NCBI GenBank assembly: GCA_965247375.1
Contig: CBDFHU010000145.1
Location: 5,129 to 69,128 of the forward strand
Source of the DNA: Arsenicibacter sp965247375
Lineage (GTDB): Bacteria > Bacteroidota > Bacteroidia > Cytophagales > Spirosomataceae
Direction of reading: 5' to 3'
Length of the DNA stretch: 64,000 nt
This document shows positions 16,925-26,493 of this stretch, piece after piece; the stretch's first letter is position 1; each line of letters begins with the position of its first letter. The translations under genes and the position numbers were made by a program. Under the pieces are notes generated by a model. It was not told the DNA's origin, ran no database searches, and saw only the letters and a program-made list of their open reading frames with translations.

Positions 16925-17602
16925 TCACTGCAACGCCCCAATAATCGTTGGTCGCCGGGCTTTTAACAGAATAGTTACCATGTTAAAGGTCTCGCCGGCA
17001 ATACCATGTGCCGGTTCTTCTTCTTTGATAACTGATTCAATCAGAAAGCCCTCTCCGGCGACCAGATCCGTCAAATCGGCTGAGTCGTAGAGATGAAAAC
17101 CGTATTGCGTAAACGGGAGCAGCTGCATGCTGGATTTAGTACGGATTGCAAGCAGTAAAAGGCCATCGGGCTTCAATACCCGCATGATTTCCTGTAACTC
17201 CACGGCGGGGGCCTCCCAGAAATAGATGGTATTGATGGTAATGATTTTATCAAATGTATGATCGGGAAAGGGCAGTTTATCGGCGGTTGCCTGCTGAAAC
17301 CGGGCGCGGCCGGCGTCGACCAGGTCCTGATTCAGGGTTGTTGCTTCAGCAACCATCGTTTCCGAAAAATCGCAGCCGTCGCAGGTCGCCGTGGGCTGAC
17401 CGGCCAGCAAGTCCGGCGTAAAATGCCCGTTCCCCATACCGATTTCCAGTAAGCGCTCACCGCGTTGCAGGTCGAGATGGCGCATCGTCAGCTCGTACAT
17501 AAAGGCGTTGCTCCGGTTCATTTTCTGGCCGACTTCGCGACCCATTCCGCCTTCGGGCTGCCGCAGCTGGCGGGCAACTTCCTGAAAATCGATATGACTC
17601 AT
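16925..17602 (-). CDS. Class I SAM-dependent methyltransferase
   Basis: 225 residues with a Rossmann methyltransferase fold: motif I LLEIGMGNGHFTPDLL (around residues 51-66), motif II/III region CDGCDFSETMVAEA, motif IV ITINTIYFWE, and post-motif LKPDGLLLLAIRT. It is of the Methyltransf_11 type acting on a small molecule; the substrate is unknown. It lies 14 bases downstream of the DUF1080 gene on the same strand, which suggests one operon, though a functional link with sugar oxidation is not obvious. Confidence 0.88.
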   Translation of the reverse strand: MSHIDFQEVARQLRQPEGGMGREVGQKMNRSNAFMYELTMRHLDLQRGERLLEIGMGNGHFTPDLLAGQPTATCDGCDFSETMVAEATTLNQDLVDAGRARFQQATADKLPFPDHTFDKIITINTIYFWEAPAVELQEIMRVLKPDGLLLLAIRTKSSMQLLPFTQYGFHLYDSADLTDLVAGEGFLIESVIKEEEPAHGIAGETFNMVTILLKARRPTIIGALQ

Positions 17603-17616
17603 GTTGTTGTGGTTAG

Positions 17617-18504
17617 TTATCTCCGGAATTTACAGGCCGAAGGATCATGTTTGACGTAATACGATTTGTAATTGACCGCTTTGGGGTTCTTACAGCCTTT
17701 CAGGTTCAGCAGTTCAATGCCACGAAAATCAATGGCATGGCTTTCGGCCTGCAGGGCGATGTAACCTTCCTTCAACTGTGTATTCAGCTTTGGTGCCCAG
17801 GTACCGGCATCGGCGATATTCATCATCTTCCGGAAATCGCCGTCGAGCGTACCACCGATGCGGATATTCTGATAGGCCAGAACCGTGTCGCCTTCGATGA
17901 GGTGATAGACCACCGAGTCGCCCAGAACGATCGCTTCTGCTTTAACCCACTGATCCCCGTCATAGGTTTTAGAATCTGAGTCGATGCAATGCGCGTTGGC
18001 AAATTTTCCGTTCATGTCGACAATGGTACCGGGTGAGCAGAGGTTGCCGGTATGGCGCGTGCCTTTGCCCAGACCGCCCAGCAGTTGCATCTCCAGCGAA
18101 ACCGGAAAATGCTGCTCAAAGGTCAGGCTTGCTGCTGACTGCGAATGAAACATGATGCCGCTGTTGCGCACGTTCCAGTTGGCGCCGCCGGGCACCTGGG
18201 CTCCCTGAAAGCGGTATTCGAACCGGATGCGGTAATGGGAGTAAGGCGTTTTGTAATAGATGTGACCGTACTTATCATTGAATTTGTCGTATTCCTTATA
18301 GCTGACCCGCAGCATGTTGTCTTCGACCAGGAAGGTATTCTTGTAGTTGTCGTTGAGGGGTTGATTGGCGATTTTAATGTCCCAGCCGGTGAGGTCTTTG
18401 CCGTTGAAGAGCGACTGCCATTCTTCTTTCTTCGGATTTGACTGAGCAAAAAGTGCAGAAAGGCTGAGGCAGGACAGAATAAGTGACAAAAATGATTTTT
18501 TCAT
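17617..18504 (-). CDS. DUF1080 (3-keto-disaccharide hydrolase-like) secreted protein
   Basis: 295 residues with a signal peptide (1-20, cleaved after LFAQ) and a concanavalin-like DUF1080 domain (PF06439, named for 3-keto-disaccharide hydrolase activity). Typical motifs are WQSLFNGKDLTGWDIK (about 29-44), YRIRFEYRF, NSGIMFHSQ and YIALQAESHAIDFRGIELL (about 247-265). A short Cys-containing C-terminal tail (GCKNPKAVNYKSYYVK) follows. It probably acts in the periplasm on oxidised glycosides. It is divergent from the GMC dehydrogenase genes at 18640-21059, which would make the 3-keto substrate. Confidence 0.88.
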   Translation of the reverse strand: MKKSFLSLILSCLSLSALFAQSNPKKEEWQSLFNGKDLTGWDIKIANQPLNDNYKNTFLVEDNMLRVSYKEYDKFNDKYGHIYYKTPYSHYRIRFEYRFQGAQVPGGANWNVRNSGIMFHSQSAASLTFEQHFPVSLEMQLLGGLGKGTRHTGNLCSPGTIVDMNGKFANAHCIDSDSKTYDGDQWVKAEAIVLGDSVVYHLIEGDTVLAYQNIRIGGTLDGDFRKMMNIADAGTWAPKLNTQLKEGYIALQAESHAIDFRGIELLNLKGCKNPKAVNYKSYYVKHDPSACKFRR

Positions 18505-18594
18505 AGAATAAAATGGAGTAATTTGGTAGGTCGAACCATTTCAGGTTTGCCCGCAGGTGAGACGATAAAGTAAGTAAACCGCTGAAATATTTGT

Positions 18595-18610
18595 CTTATA
18601 AGCGTATAAG
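18595..18610. promoter_or_regulatory. Possible palindromic operator between DUF1080 and GMC genes
   Basis: CTTATA-AGCG-TATAAG, a 6-bp inverted repeat with a 4-base centre in the divergent intergenic region. It could be an operator or part of a promoter; no regulator gene is adjacent. Confidence 0.3.
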
Positions 18611-18639
18611 AGTCGATCACATTTTAAATCTACTTTACC

Positions 18640-19275
18640 TTGAACAGAAGAGATGCCTTACAACGGGTAGCGTTGTTGATGGGCAGTACGCTGTCTGCCC
18701 CAACCATGGCGGCTATCCTGCGCGAGCCGGGTAAAGCTGCCCCGTCCGCTTTTTCTCTGACGGCCGATCAGCAAACCATGCTGGCTGATATTGCCGAAAC
18801 CATCATTCCGACAACCACAACGCCGGGGGCGAAAGCGGCCGGTGTCGGTCCGTTTATCGAACTGATGGTGAAAGACTGTTATAGCCCGGAACAACAGGAT
18901 CATTTCCGCAAAGGGCTGGATGCAGTGGATGAAGCAAGCCGTAAAGCACATAGCAAGCCGTTTGTATCTTTATCGAATGAGCAGAAGCATGCCATTCTGA
19001 CGCAGTTCGAAACGGCTGCCGAAGAGGAGGCCAAAGCCAGCCGCCAGGCGGCAAAGGCAAAAGATGTGGATGCCGAAACCGGACAGATTAAGGAAGAGAA
19101 AAAGAAAAAGTCGGATCCGCCGGTGCCGTTCTTCTCCCTGACTAAGGAATTAACCTTGCTGGGGTATTTCTCGTCCGAAATCGGAGCGACCAAAGCGCTG
19201 CGGTATATCGCGATTCCGGGCCGCTATGAAGGTTGCGTGAAATACGAAAAGGGCCAGAAAGCCTGGGCTACCTAG
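18640..19275 (+). CDS. Gluconate 2-dehydrogenase subunit 3-like protein
   Basis: 211 residues. The N-terminus MNRRDALQRVALLMGS carries the twin-arginine pattern, and the protein belongs to the gluconate 2-dehydrogenase subunit 3 family (PF13618), the small subunit that accompanies a GMC flavoprotein. Recognisable segments are LTADQQTMLADIAETIIPTT, PGAKAAGVGPFIELMV, and the C-terminal GYFSSEIGATKALRYIAIPG. The start is a TTG at 18640: reading it as Met gives the MNRRDAL motif conserved in the family, and no ATG exists nearby in frame. A Lys/Glu-rich loop (about 126-165) is longer than usual. The large-subunit gene follows after 65 bases. Confidence 0.88.
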   Translation: MNRRDALQRVALLMGSTLSAPTMAAILREPGKAAPSAFSLTADQQTMLADIAETIIPTTTTPGAKAAGVGPFIELMVKDCYSPEQQDHFRKGLDAVDEASRKAHSKPFVSLSNEQKHAILTQFETAAEEEAKASRQAAKAKDVDAETGQIKEEKKKKSDPPVPFFSLTKELTLLGYFSSEIGATKALRYIAIPGRYEGCVKYEKGQKAWAT

Positions 19276-19340
19276 CCTGACCGGGGTTCGGATTACCCCG
19301 CCAACCGTACGTTCAGACAACCCCCTTTAACTACAGAAAC

Positions 19341-21059
19341 ATGTACCTTAATATAGATGCCAAAAAAGCCGCGACCTATGATGCCATTGTGGTAGGGTCG
19401 GGTATTTCCGGCGGCTGGGCTGCCAAAGAATTAACCGAAAAAGGCCTGCGGGTGCTGATGCTGGAACGCGGCCGCGACCTGAAACACGTATCCGGCTACG
19501 AAACAGCCATGAAAGATCCGTGGGAGTTTCTGCACCGCAGCCGTGTGGATAACATTGCGCGGGAAGAATACTGGGCCAGCGTCCGGACGGGTTATACCGC
19601 CAACGAACCAACCCGCTATCTGTTCGAAAACGACAAGGAAAACCCATATCTGGAAAAACGCCCGTTCGACTGGATTCGCGGTTATCACCTTGGTGGCCGC
19701 TCGCTGATGTGGGGTCGCCAGAGCTACCGCTTCAATGAACGCGATTTTACGGCTAACCTCGAAGACGGCCACGGCGCTGACTGGCCGATACGGTACAAGG
19801 ATATCGCTCCGTGGTATTCCTACGTAGAGCGGTTTGTCGGGGTTTCGGGGCAGAAAGAAGGCCTTGATGTGTTGCCGGATGGTGAGTTCCTGAAGCCGAT
19901 GGACATGAACTGCGCTGAGAAAAAAGTAAAATCAGCGATTGAAACCCATTTCCCCGGCCGCCACATGACCATCGGCCGTCCGGCGATCCTGACGTCGCCG
20001 ACCAAAATCCATACGGATCTGGGCCGCGCACAATGCCAGTCGCGGAACCTGTGCAGCCGGGGCTGTCCGTTCGGGGCCTACTTCAGTACGCAGTCAGCTA
20101 CTCTGCCGGCCGCTGCCAAAACCGGCCGTCTGACTATTGTTACGGATAAGATTGCGTACGAAGTTATTTTCGACGACAAGCTGAATAAAGCGGTTGGGGT
20201 CCGTGTGATCGATCAGAACACGAAACAACACCACGAATATTACGCGAAGATTCTGTTCCTGAACGCCTCGGCCATTAATACGGCCTGGATTATGATGCAG
20301 TCGACGTCGAAGCGCTTCCCGAACGGTCTGGGCAATGACTCCGATCAGCTGGGCCGCAACATCATGGACCACCACCTGAATGCCGGTGCGTCGGGTGAGT
20401 TCGAAGGCATGGAGGACAGCTATTACTACGGCCGTCGCGGCAATGGTATTTATATTCCCCGGTTTGCCAACTGGGGGAATGACAACAAACGTGATTTCGT
20501 CCGTGGCTTCGGTTACCAGGGTGGTGGCAGCCGCCAGGGCTGGGAGCGCGGTGCCGGTATGAAAGGCTTCGGCGCCGACTTTAAAGAAGCCCTGACCGAA
20601 CCAGGCAAGTGGACCTTCAACATCGGGGGTTTCGGAGAGACTCTGCCGGATTCGAATAACCGGATGCGGTTATCCGGCCAGAAAGATAAGTGGGGTCTGC
20701 CGGTCATTGAGTTTGACTCGGGCTGGGGTGAAAACGCGCAGCGCATGCGGATTGCGATGATGAACGAAGCCGCAAACATGCTGGAAGCAGCCGGTGCCAA
20801 AAACATTAAAACCCGCAATGACCTGACCAAAAACCCGGGCATCGGTATCCACGAAATGGGAACTGCCCGCATGGGACGCGACCCGAAAACGTCGGTACTG
20901 AACGGCAATAATCAGGTCTGGGGCGCTAAAAACGTGTTTGTAACCGACGGCGCAGCTATGGCTTCATCGTCTTGTGTAAACCCTTCACTTACTTATATGG
21001 CACTGACGGCAAGAGCCGCAGATTTTGCAGTGAGAGAGTTGAAAAAACAGAATTTGTAA
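19341..21059 (+). CDS. GMC-family FAD sugar dehydrogenase, large subunit
   Basis: 572 residues. It is a glucose-methanol-choline oxidoreductase that partners the subunit-3 protein upstream and probably oxidises a sugar or glycoside (gluconate or glucoside 3-dehydrogenase type). The FAD-binding Rossmann motif is AIVVGSGISGGWAAKEL (about 15-31). Other motifs are RGYHLGGRSLMWGRQS (about 113-128) and the C-terminal HEMGTARMG (His504) and SCVNPSLT (Asn547, Pro548), which hold the catalytic residues. There is no signal peptide, so export with the Tat-bearing small subunit is likely. The exact substrate is not predictable. Confidence 0.92.
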   Translation: MYLNIDAKKAATYDAIVVGSGISGGWAAKELTEKGLRVLMLERGRDLKHVSGYETAMKDPWEFLHRSRVDNIAREEYWASVRTGYTANEPTRYLFENDKENPYLEKRPFDWIRGYHLGGRSLMWGRQSYRFNERDFTANLEDGHGADWPIRYKDIAPWYSYVERFVGVSGQKEGLDVLPDGEFLKPMDMNCAEKKVKSAIETHFPGRHMTIGRPAILTSPTKIHTDLGRAQCQSRNLCSRGCPFGAYFSTQSATLPAAAKTGRLTIVTDKIAYEVIFDDKLNKAVGVRVIDQNTKQHHEYYAKILFLNASAINTAWIMMQSTSKRFPNGLGNDSDQLGRNIMDHHLNAGASGEFEGMEDSYYYGRRGNGIYIPRFANWGNDNKRDFVRGFGYQGGGSRQGWERGAGMKGFGADFKEALTEPGKWTFNIGGFGETLPDSNNRMRLSGQKDKWGLPVIEFDSGWGENAQRMRIAMMNEAANMLEAAGAKNIKTRNDLTKNPGIGIHEMGTARMGRDPKTSVLNGNNQVWGAKNVFVTDGAAMASSSCVNPSLTYMALTARAADFAVRELKKQNL

Positions 21060-21076
21060 TATTATTTAATCATTTT

Positions 21077-21113
21077 TTAAAAAAGGGATGCAAAAATTGC
21101 ATCCCTTTTTTAA
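21077..21113 (+). terminator. Rho-independent terminator of the GMC operon
   Basis: AAAAAAGGGATGCAA (21079-21093) pairs with its complement at 21097-21111 around an AAA loop, with a T-run. Flanking bases extend the stem to 17 bp. Confidence 0.9.
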
Positions 21114-21317
21114 TGTCTTACTCTTTGGTTTATAGTGTTGATTTACAGTGTTTTGTGTGGCTACATTGTGTGTTATTATACTGTTAAGTATGTGTGCAAT
21201 CTTTACAGAAAATGCAGATTTTTTGACAAACATTAAAAAGTGATGAGTAGGTACAGTGAAGTGGTTGGTTTATTAATAAATAATCTTCTTATCGCTCAAT
21301 TGTTAATAAACCTAAAC

Positions 21318-21333
21318 TGCCGGTTAGCCGGCA
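21318..21333 (+). promoter_or_regulatory. Small hairpin just before the susC-1 start codon
   Basis: TGCCGG-TTAG-CCGGCA, a 6-bp stem ending ten bases before the ATG at 21344. It may affect translation of the SusC gene. The 284-base gap before it (21060-21343) is AT-rich and holds no visible gene. Confidence 0.35.
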
Positions 21334-21343
21334 ACCCAAGCTT

Positions 21344-24300
21344 ATGGTAAAACCATTACGATCACGTTCTCTGCCACGCAGGATTGTGAGCTTGTCCACA
21401 ACCCCACTGTTACTGGCATTATGCTGTACAGGGTTCTCCTACGCAGAAGGAACAGAGTTTAAAGAATTAGCCATCAAAGCAACAACGGTTTCTGTTAACA
21501 TGGTTGACAGAACAATTACCGGTAAAGTGACTGACGAAAGTAACGCGCCGCTGCCGGGTGTAAGTGTTGTTATTAAAGGAACTACCAGAGGAGCTGTCAC
21601 GGATCCAAACGGTCAGTATCGCTTAGATGTACCGGACGGGAATGTAACGCTTGTGTTCTCATTTGTAGGGTATAAGGCACAGGAAGTACCGGTCGGTAAC
21701 CAGTCTGCCATTAACCTGTCACTGCAGGCCGATAACAAGATGCTCGACGAAATCGTCGTCATTGGTTACGGTACGCAGAAGAAGTCCGATTTGACGGGTG
21801 CGGTAGCCGGCGTGAAGCAGGCTCAGCTTCAGGAACGCCCTGCGGCTTCGCTGAACCAGGCGCTGGCAGGCCGTATGCCGGGTGTACAGGTAAATAATAA
21901 CTCGGGTCGCCCCGGTGGCCGTACAACCGTACGTATCCGTGGTTTCAGCTCGATCAACTCGTCTAATAACCCGTTATATGTAGTCGATGGCGTGATGTTG
22001 CCACAGGGTAACCAGGCACAGTTCAGCTCGGCGATTGACTACATCAACCCGAATGACATCGTATCCATTGAGGTACTGAAGGACGCGTCATCGACAGCGA
22101 TCTACGGTGCCCGTGGTGCCAACGGTGTTATCCTGGTAACTACGAAAAAAGGGAAAGCCGGTGAAGGTATGGTTACCTATAACGCCGATTTCAGCGTAAA
22201 TACAATCGGACCAAACCGGCCGCGCGTATTGAATGCGAAAGAGTATCTGGCTACGGAAGATCTGGCTTACGCAAACATTAAGAAATATGACCCGGCTGGC
22301 TGGGCTGCGGGTAAGTATACAAGCTTAGATCCGATTGCCCGGAGAAAAGCATTCAGCCTTGCTCACCCTGGTGTATTTGATGCGAACCTGAACCCGTTAT
22401 ATGATACCGACTGGTTTAAGGAGACAACGCAGAATAAGCTGTCTCAAAACCATCAGTTAGGTTTCAGCGGTGGTAACGAACGGACACAATACTCGTTATC
22501 CCTGGGCTTCCGCGATGATCAGGGCCTGATCAAAACATCGTACATGAAACGCTATTCAGGCCGTTTCACAATTGATGATCAGATCAAGAAATGGCTGAAA
22601 GTGGGTGGTACACTGAGCTACAACAATCAATCGGAAAACTTAGTCGATATTAATGACGCCGTTGCCCGTCAGATTGTTGAAGATTTCCCGTTCCTGCCGG
22701 TTAAATATTCAGATGGTACATATGCCAGCAACCGCGATTACCCAAGTGCAGAAGGTACATTCAGTTCTATGCACCGTCTGATGGATCGCCGGTATATTCT
22801 GAACACACAGACTACGCTGGGTAGCCTTTACAGCAACATCAACATTGCGAAAGGCCTTGAAATGCGTACAGTTCTGGGTGTTAATATTTTAACGCAGGAA
22901 AACAACGAATCGCAAACCCGTACGCTGAACCCTGGTCAGTTAGGCAACGCCGCTACCCGGAACCGTAAGGAAAGCTTCTGGTCACTGGAAAACTACCTGA
23001 CCTATAACAAGCAGATTCGTGATAACCAGCACTTAACGGCTTTATTAGGTCTATCTTGGCAGGAAACCAACTTCTTCAGCATGGGGGCTACTGTTCAGAA
23101 TTTTGCGACAGATTACTTCGGGTTTAATAACCTGGGTGCAGGTGCTACTAACCCGCAGGTTTCATCAAACGCATCCCGTTTTGCCTTTAACTCATACTTT
23201 GGCCGGGTTAACTACAACCTGATGGAGAAGTATTTGTTTACGGTAACCGGTCGTATGGATGGTTCGTCGAAATTCGGTGCTAACCACAAATATGCCTTCT
23301 TCCCGTCGGCAGCGTTTGCATGGCGTGTATCTGAAGAGAGCTTCCTGAAAAACAACAGCCTGATTTCGAATCTGAAATTACGGACAAGCTATGGTCTGAC
23401 GGGTAACTCGGAAATTCCGCCGTATTCGTCACTGGCCCTGTTGAGCTCTAACTATGCCACGATTTATAACGATACCCGCGTAGGTGGTACTGGTATTGAC
23501 CGTCTGGCTAACCCGGATCTGCGCTGGGAAAAAACAGCTCAGGCTGACATCGGTGTTGAAGTCGGTATCCTGAAAGGCCGTGTAACTCTGGAAGCTGATT
23601 ATTACTATCGTAAGACAACGGACATGCTTCTTGATGCACCGGTTCCACGTACGAGTGGTTACGGTACAATCCGCCGGAACGTAGGTTCGATGCAGAACCA
23701 AGGTTTTGAATTTGGTCTGAATACAGTGAATATTGACCGCGGCGGCTTTAACTGGAATACGTCGTTCAACCTGTCGCTGAACCGGAACAAAGTGCTTTCA
23801 CTGGCAACGCCGTCGGATATCTTCAACGTAGGTGGTCCTAACTTTACTAACCCGACAAACGTGATTCGCGTAGGTGAGCCGGTAGGTTCATTCTGGGGTC
23901 TGACCCGTCTGGGTGTATGGAGCGAAGCTGAGCGCGAAGAGGCTGCTAAGTTTGCCAGCTACCGGAACAACCTGACGATGCTGCCAGGCGATATCAAGTA
24001 TCTTGATGTCAACGGCGATAAGGCAATCACCGACGCTGACCGCAGTATCATCGGTAACGGCAGCCCTAAAGGCTGGGGTGCTATGACCAACTCATTCCGT
24101 TACAAAGGTTTCGATGCTACGCTGGAACTGCAGTTCATGTATGGTAACGACGTTATGCTGATGAACCTGCACCCAAGTGAAGACCGTCAGGCGCTGGCCA
24201 ATAGCTACTCATCGGTACTGAACGCATGGACACCGCAGAACCAGAATACCATGATTGCTGAAATCCGTGAAACACGTGCCGGTTATGTAACCAACGTGGA

Positions 24301-24580
24301 TAGCCACTGGATTAAAAACGGTTCGTTCCTGCGTGGCCGTAACCTGCTGGTTGGGTACACATTCCCAAGCGAGCTGACAAGCCGCCTGAAAATGAGCAAA
24401 CTGCGGGTTTATGCCAGTGCACAGAACTTCTTCCTGTTAGTGGAAGATCCGATTGTTGGTGATCCGGAGGTAACACCGACCAACCAGGGTGACGGCAACA
24501 GCGCGTTCTCTCAGGGTATGATCTGGCACAACTATCCGAAGCCTACAACCTACATGTTAGGTTTACAGGTTGCTTTCTAA
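21344..24580 (+). CDS. SusC/RagA-type TonB-linked outer-membrane transporter (pair 1)
   Basis: 1078 residues. It is an outer-membrane beta-barrel importer for a glycan or oligomer, powered by TonB. After a signal region (about 1-35, SLSTTPLLLALCCTGFSYA) come a carboxypeptidase-regulatory-like domain (about 56-130, ITGKVTDESNAPLPGVSVVI), the TonB box area (LDEIVVIGYGTQKKSDLTGA, about 134-153), a plug domain (about 145-260, with the RGFSSINSSNNPLYVVDGVM region), and the barrel to the C-terminus ending in Phe. It lacks an N-terminal STN domain, so it is probably not sigma-linked. The SusD partner is 41 bases downstream. The substrate is unknown. Confidence 0.95.
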   Translation: MVKPLRSRSLPRRIVSLSTTPLLLALCCTGFSYAEGTEFKELAIKATTVSVNMVDRTITGKVTDESNAPLPGVSVVIKGTTRGAVTDPNGQYRLDVPDGNVTLVFSFVGYKAQEVPVGNQSAINLSLQADNKMLDEIVVIGYGTQKKSDLTGAVAGVKQAQLQERPAASLNQALAGRMPGVQVNNNSGRPGGRTTVRIRGFSSINSSNNPLYVVDGVMLPQGNQAQFSSAIDYINPNDIVSIEVLKDASSTAIYGARGANGVILVTTKKGKAGEGMVTYNADFSVNTIGPNRPRVLNAKEYLATEDLAYANIKKYDPAGWAAGKYTSLDPIARRKAFSLAHPGVFDANLNPLYDTDWFKETTQNKLSQNHQLGFSGGNERTQYSLSLGFRDDQGLIKTSYMKRYSGRFTIDDQIKKWLKVGGTLSYNNQSENLVDINDAVARQIVEDFPFLPVKYSDGTYASNRDYPSAEGTFSSMHRLMDRRYILNTQTTLGSLYSNINIAKGLEMRTVLGVNILTQENNESQTRTLNPGQLGNAATRNRKESFWSLENYLTYNKQIRDNQHLTALLGLSWQETNFFSMGATVQNFATDYFGFNNLGAGATNPQVSSNASRFAFNSYFGRVNYNLMEKYLFTVTGRMDGSSKFGANHKYAFFPSAAFAWRVSEESFLKNNSLISNLKLRTSYGLTGNSEIPPYSSLALLSSNYATIYNDTRVGGTGIDRLANPDLRWEKTAQADIGVEVGILKGRVTLEADYYYRKTTDMLLDAPVPRTSGYGTIRRNVGSMQNQGFEFGLNTVNIDRGGFNWNTSFNLSLNRNKVLSLATPSDIFNVGGPNFTNPTNVIRVGEPVGSFWGLTRLGVWSEAEREEAAKFASYRNNLTMLPGDIKYLDVNGDKAITDADRSIIGNGSPKGWGAMTNSFRYKGFDATLELQFMYGNDVMLMNLHPSEDRQALANSYSSVLNAWTPQNQNTMIAEIRETRAGYVTNVDSHWIKNGSFLRGRNLLVGYTFPSELTSRLKMSKLRVYASAQNFFLLVEDPIVGDPEVTPTNQGDGNSAFSQGMIWHNYPKPTTYMLGLQVAF

Positions 24581-24621
24581 TCGATCACGAAACTCATTAA
24601 CGTTCAAAAGAGATTCTCAAC

Positions 24622-26184
24622 ATGAAGTTAAATATCATTAAACGAGCAGGTACTGCTGCCCTTTTCGGCGCTGTTTTGCTTGGACCTGTTGGCTGTACAG
24701 ACTTTTTAGATGAACGCGCTCCATCTAACCTGACAACCTCAAGTTTCTATACCATTCCTGACCACGCAGAAGCAGGGCTGGCCTCGGTTTATGCAAGCAT
24801 GCGTTTTATCGGTGATGGTGCAAACATTTTCTCCTCGAACTGGCAGCTTCTCGAAGCGATGACCGGAACGTCGACAACAGAGACAGCCCAGAACTCTGAC
24901 CTTAACAACCTGTACAGTATGTCGCACGATGGAAATACAATCCACGTGGTGAACTACTGGAACGGTTTGTATCGGGTAATTGCGCAGGCTAACCTGGTGC
25001 TGGATAAAGTTCCGGGGATTACGCCGATGGACGAAGCACAGAAAAAGAAAATTCTGGGAGAAGCTCGTTTTCTGCGTGCATGGGCTTACTTTACGGCCGT
25101 TCGCCTCTGGGGTGATATTCCGCTTGTGACTAAGCCTCAAACCGCTACGTCGGAAGATTTCCGTCCTGCGCGGGCTTCACAGGAAGAAATTTACAAGCTG
25201 ATCGTAGAAGATCTGGTTGCAGCTGAGAGCGCAGGTCTGTCGTGGATGGATTTGAGCGGTCGTGCGAACCTGGCTGCGGTGAAAACCCAATTGTCAAAAG
25301 TATACCTGACAATGGCTGGCTTCCCGCTGAGCAAAGGAGCGTCACACTACAAACTGGCTGCTGATAAAGCACTGGAAGTAATTACATACGCCAATGCTAA
25401 CCCGGGCACTATCAACCTGTTCACAACCTATGAAGATGTACATAGCGAGCGGACAGAAAACCGGATTGAGCACCTGTTCCAGCTTCAGTACAACGCAGTC
25501 GTAGCAAGCAATCCGATGGATAACTTCTACGGCAACTTTAAGCCGATCAACTACAACGGTCCTACAGGTACAGGTAGCTCAGTGCCAACTGCGTCATTCT
25601 ACAACTCGTATGAGAAAGGTGACCTCCGGACAAAAGATCAGGATGGCTACTTCTATACCACGTACTTTACAAATGGTACCGGTGCCCGTTTTGAACTGGG
25701 AGCTCCATACGTGTTTAAACACTTCAACCGGATTGCCAACGGAACGTCAGGTGTTGCCGGTACACGTCTGAATAACCTCAACGTGCCGATGATCCGCTAC
25801 GCAGAAACGCTGTTGCTGTATGCAGAAGCACAGAACGAAGTAGGCGGACCAAATCAGGCTGCTTATGATGCATTGAAAAAAATCCGTGACCGTGCTCAGT
25901 TAGCTACACCTGCTTTAGGTACATTTAATCAGGCAAGCTTCCGTGAAGCTGTATGGCGTGAGCGGTGGTATGAGCTTTGCTACGAGCAGCTTACCTGGTT
26001 TGATATGGTTCGTTTACGCAAGGTATTCAACGAGAAAACAAAAGGCTTTGACAACTTTGTGGGCCACATTAACCTGAGTACCAACAAAGCGCTGGAAGAG
26101 AAACACTTATTGCTTCCGTTGCCTCGTCAGGAAATGCTGAATAACCCGAATCTGAAACCTCAGAACCCTGGTTATCCAAATTAA
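24622..26184 (+). CDS. SusD/RagB surface lipoprotein (pair 1)
   Basis: 520 residues. It is the nutrient-binding lid of the SusCD complex. The signal peptide ends in a lipobox LLGPVGC, with acylated Cys25. The TPR-rich SusD fold follows: YWNGLYRVIAQANLVLDKV, ARFLRAWAYFTAVRLWGDIP (about 153-172), and the C-terminal RY-AETLLLYAEAQNEVGG and WRERWYELCYEQLTWFDMVR (about 450-469). It is transcribed with the SusC gene and ends before a terminator. Length is usual for the family. Confidence 0.95.
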   Translation: MKLNIIKRAGTAALFGAVLLGPVGCTDFLDERAPSNLTTSSFYTIPDHAEAGLASVYASMRFIGDGANIFSSNWQLLEAMTGTSTTETAQNSDLNNLYSMSHDGNTIHVVNYWNGLYRVIAQANLVLDKVPGITPMDEAQKKKILGEARFLRAWAYFTAVRLWGDIPLVTKPQTATSEDFRPARASQEEIYKLIVEDLVAAESAGLSWMDLSGRANLAAVKTQLSKVYLTMAGFPLSKGASHYKLAADKALEVITYANANPGTINLFTTYEDVHSERTENRIEHLFQLQYNAVVASNPMDNFYGNFKPINYNGPTGTGSSVPTASFYNSYEKGDLRTKDQDGYFYTTYFTNGTGARFELGAPYVFKHFNRIANGTSGVAGTRLNNLNVPMIRYAETLLLYAEAQNEVGGPNQAAYDALKKIRDRAQLATPALGTFNQASFREAVWRERWYELCYEQLTWFDMVRLRKVFNEKTKGFDNFVGHINLSTNKALEEKHLLLPLPRQEMLNNPNLKPQNPGYPN

Positions 26185-26210
26185 TTTCTAATCTGATAGG
26201 AAGGTTATTT

Positions 26211-26243
26211 ACCCGGCAGCTGATTCAGTTGCCGGGTTTTTTA
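26211..26243 (+). terminator. Terminator of SusCD pair 1
   Basis: ACCCGGCA (26211-26218) pairs with TGCCGGGT (26230-26237), then a T-run to 26242. Confidence 0.88.
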
Positions 26244-26359
26244 GTGCTATTATGCCCCAGCTCGTTCCATAAAGCAGGGAACGAAACAGAGTGATTTCAT
26301 CGTTATGAGATAGATACGGATGTATTTGTTTAATCTTTTTGGCGAATGATTAAACAAAA

Positions 26360-26465
26360 AAGCCGACCCTTATGTTAGTAGGGTAGCAATCGCATTCCCT
26401 GGGGCGGAAATGGCCACCCGCCCGACGGCTTGCATGTGTTGTACACAACCTTTGTAACGACATGC
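26360..26465 (+). ncRNA. Candidate structured leader RNA (possible riboswitch) before the pterin genes
   Basis: A multi-helix structure can be drawn by eye in the 5' leader of the pterin operon. A closing stem P1 (AAGCCG at 26360-26365 with CGGCTT at 26426-26431) encloses hairpin P2 (ACCCT 26366-26370 / AGGGT 26380-26384) and hairpin P3 (GGGCGG 26402-26407 / CCGCCC 26418-26423, with TGGCCA in the loop). A further stem P4 (GCATGT 26432-26437 / ACATGC 26460-26465) holds an inner hairpin (GTTGT/ACAAC, 26438-26449). It ends 28 bases before the ATG at 26494. I recognise no known riboswitch class. The structure and position are visible; the function is inferred. Confidence 0.5.
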
Positions 26466-26493
26466 GAACTGAAAGTCAGTTCTGAACGAAAAC

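Noticed and set aside
26341..26480. Possible 4.5S (SRP) RNA upstream of PTPS
   Set aside because: It lacks the GGAA-tetraloop hairpin with the AGCAG motif; the helices are different.
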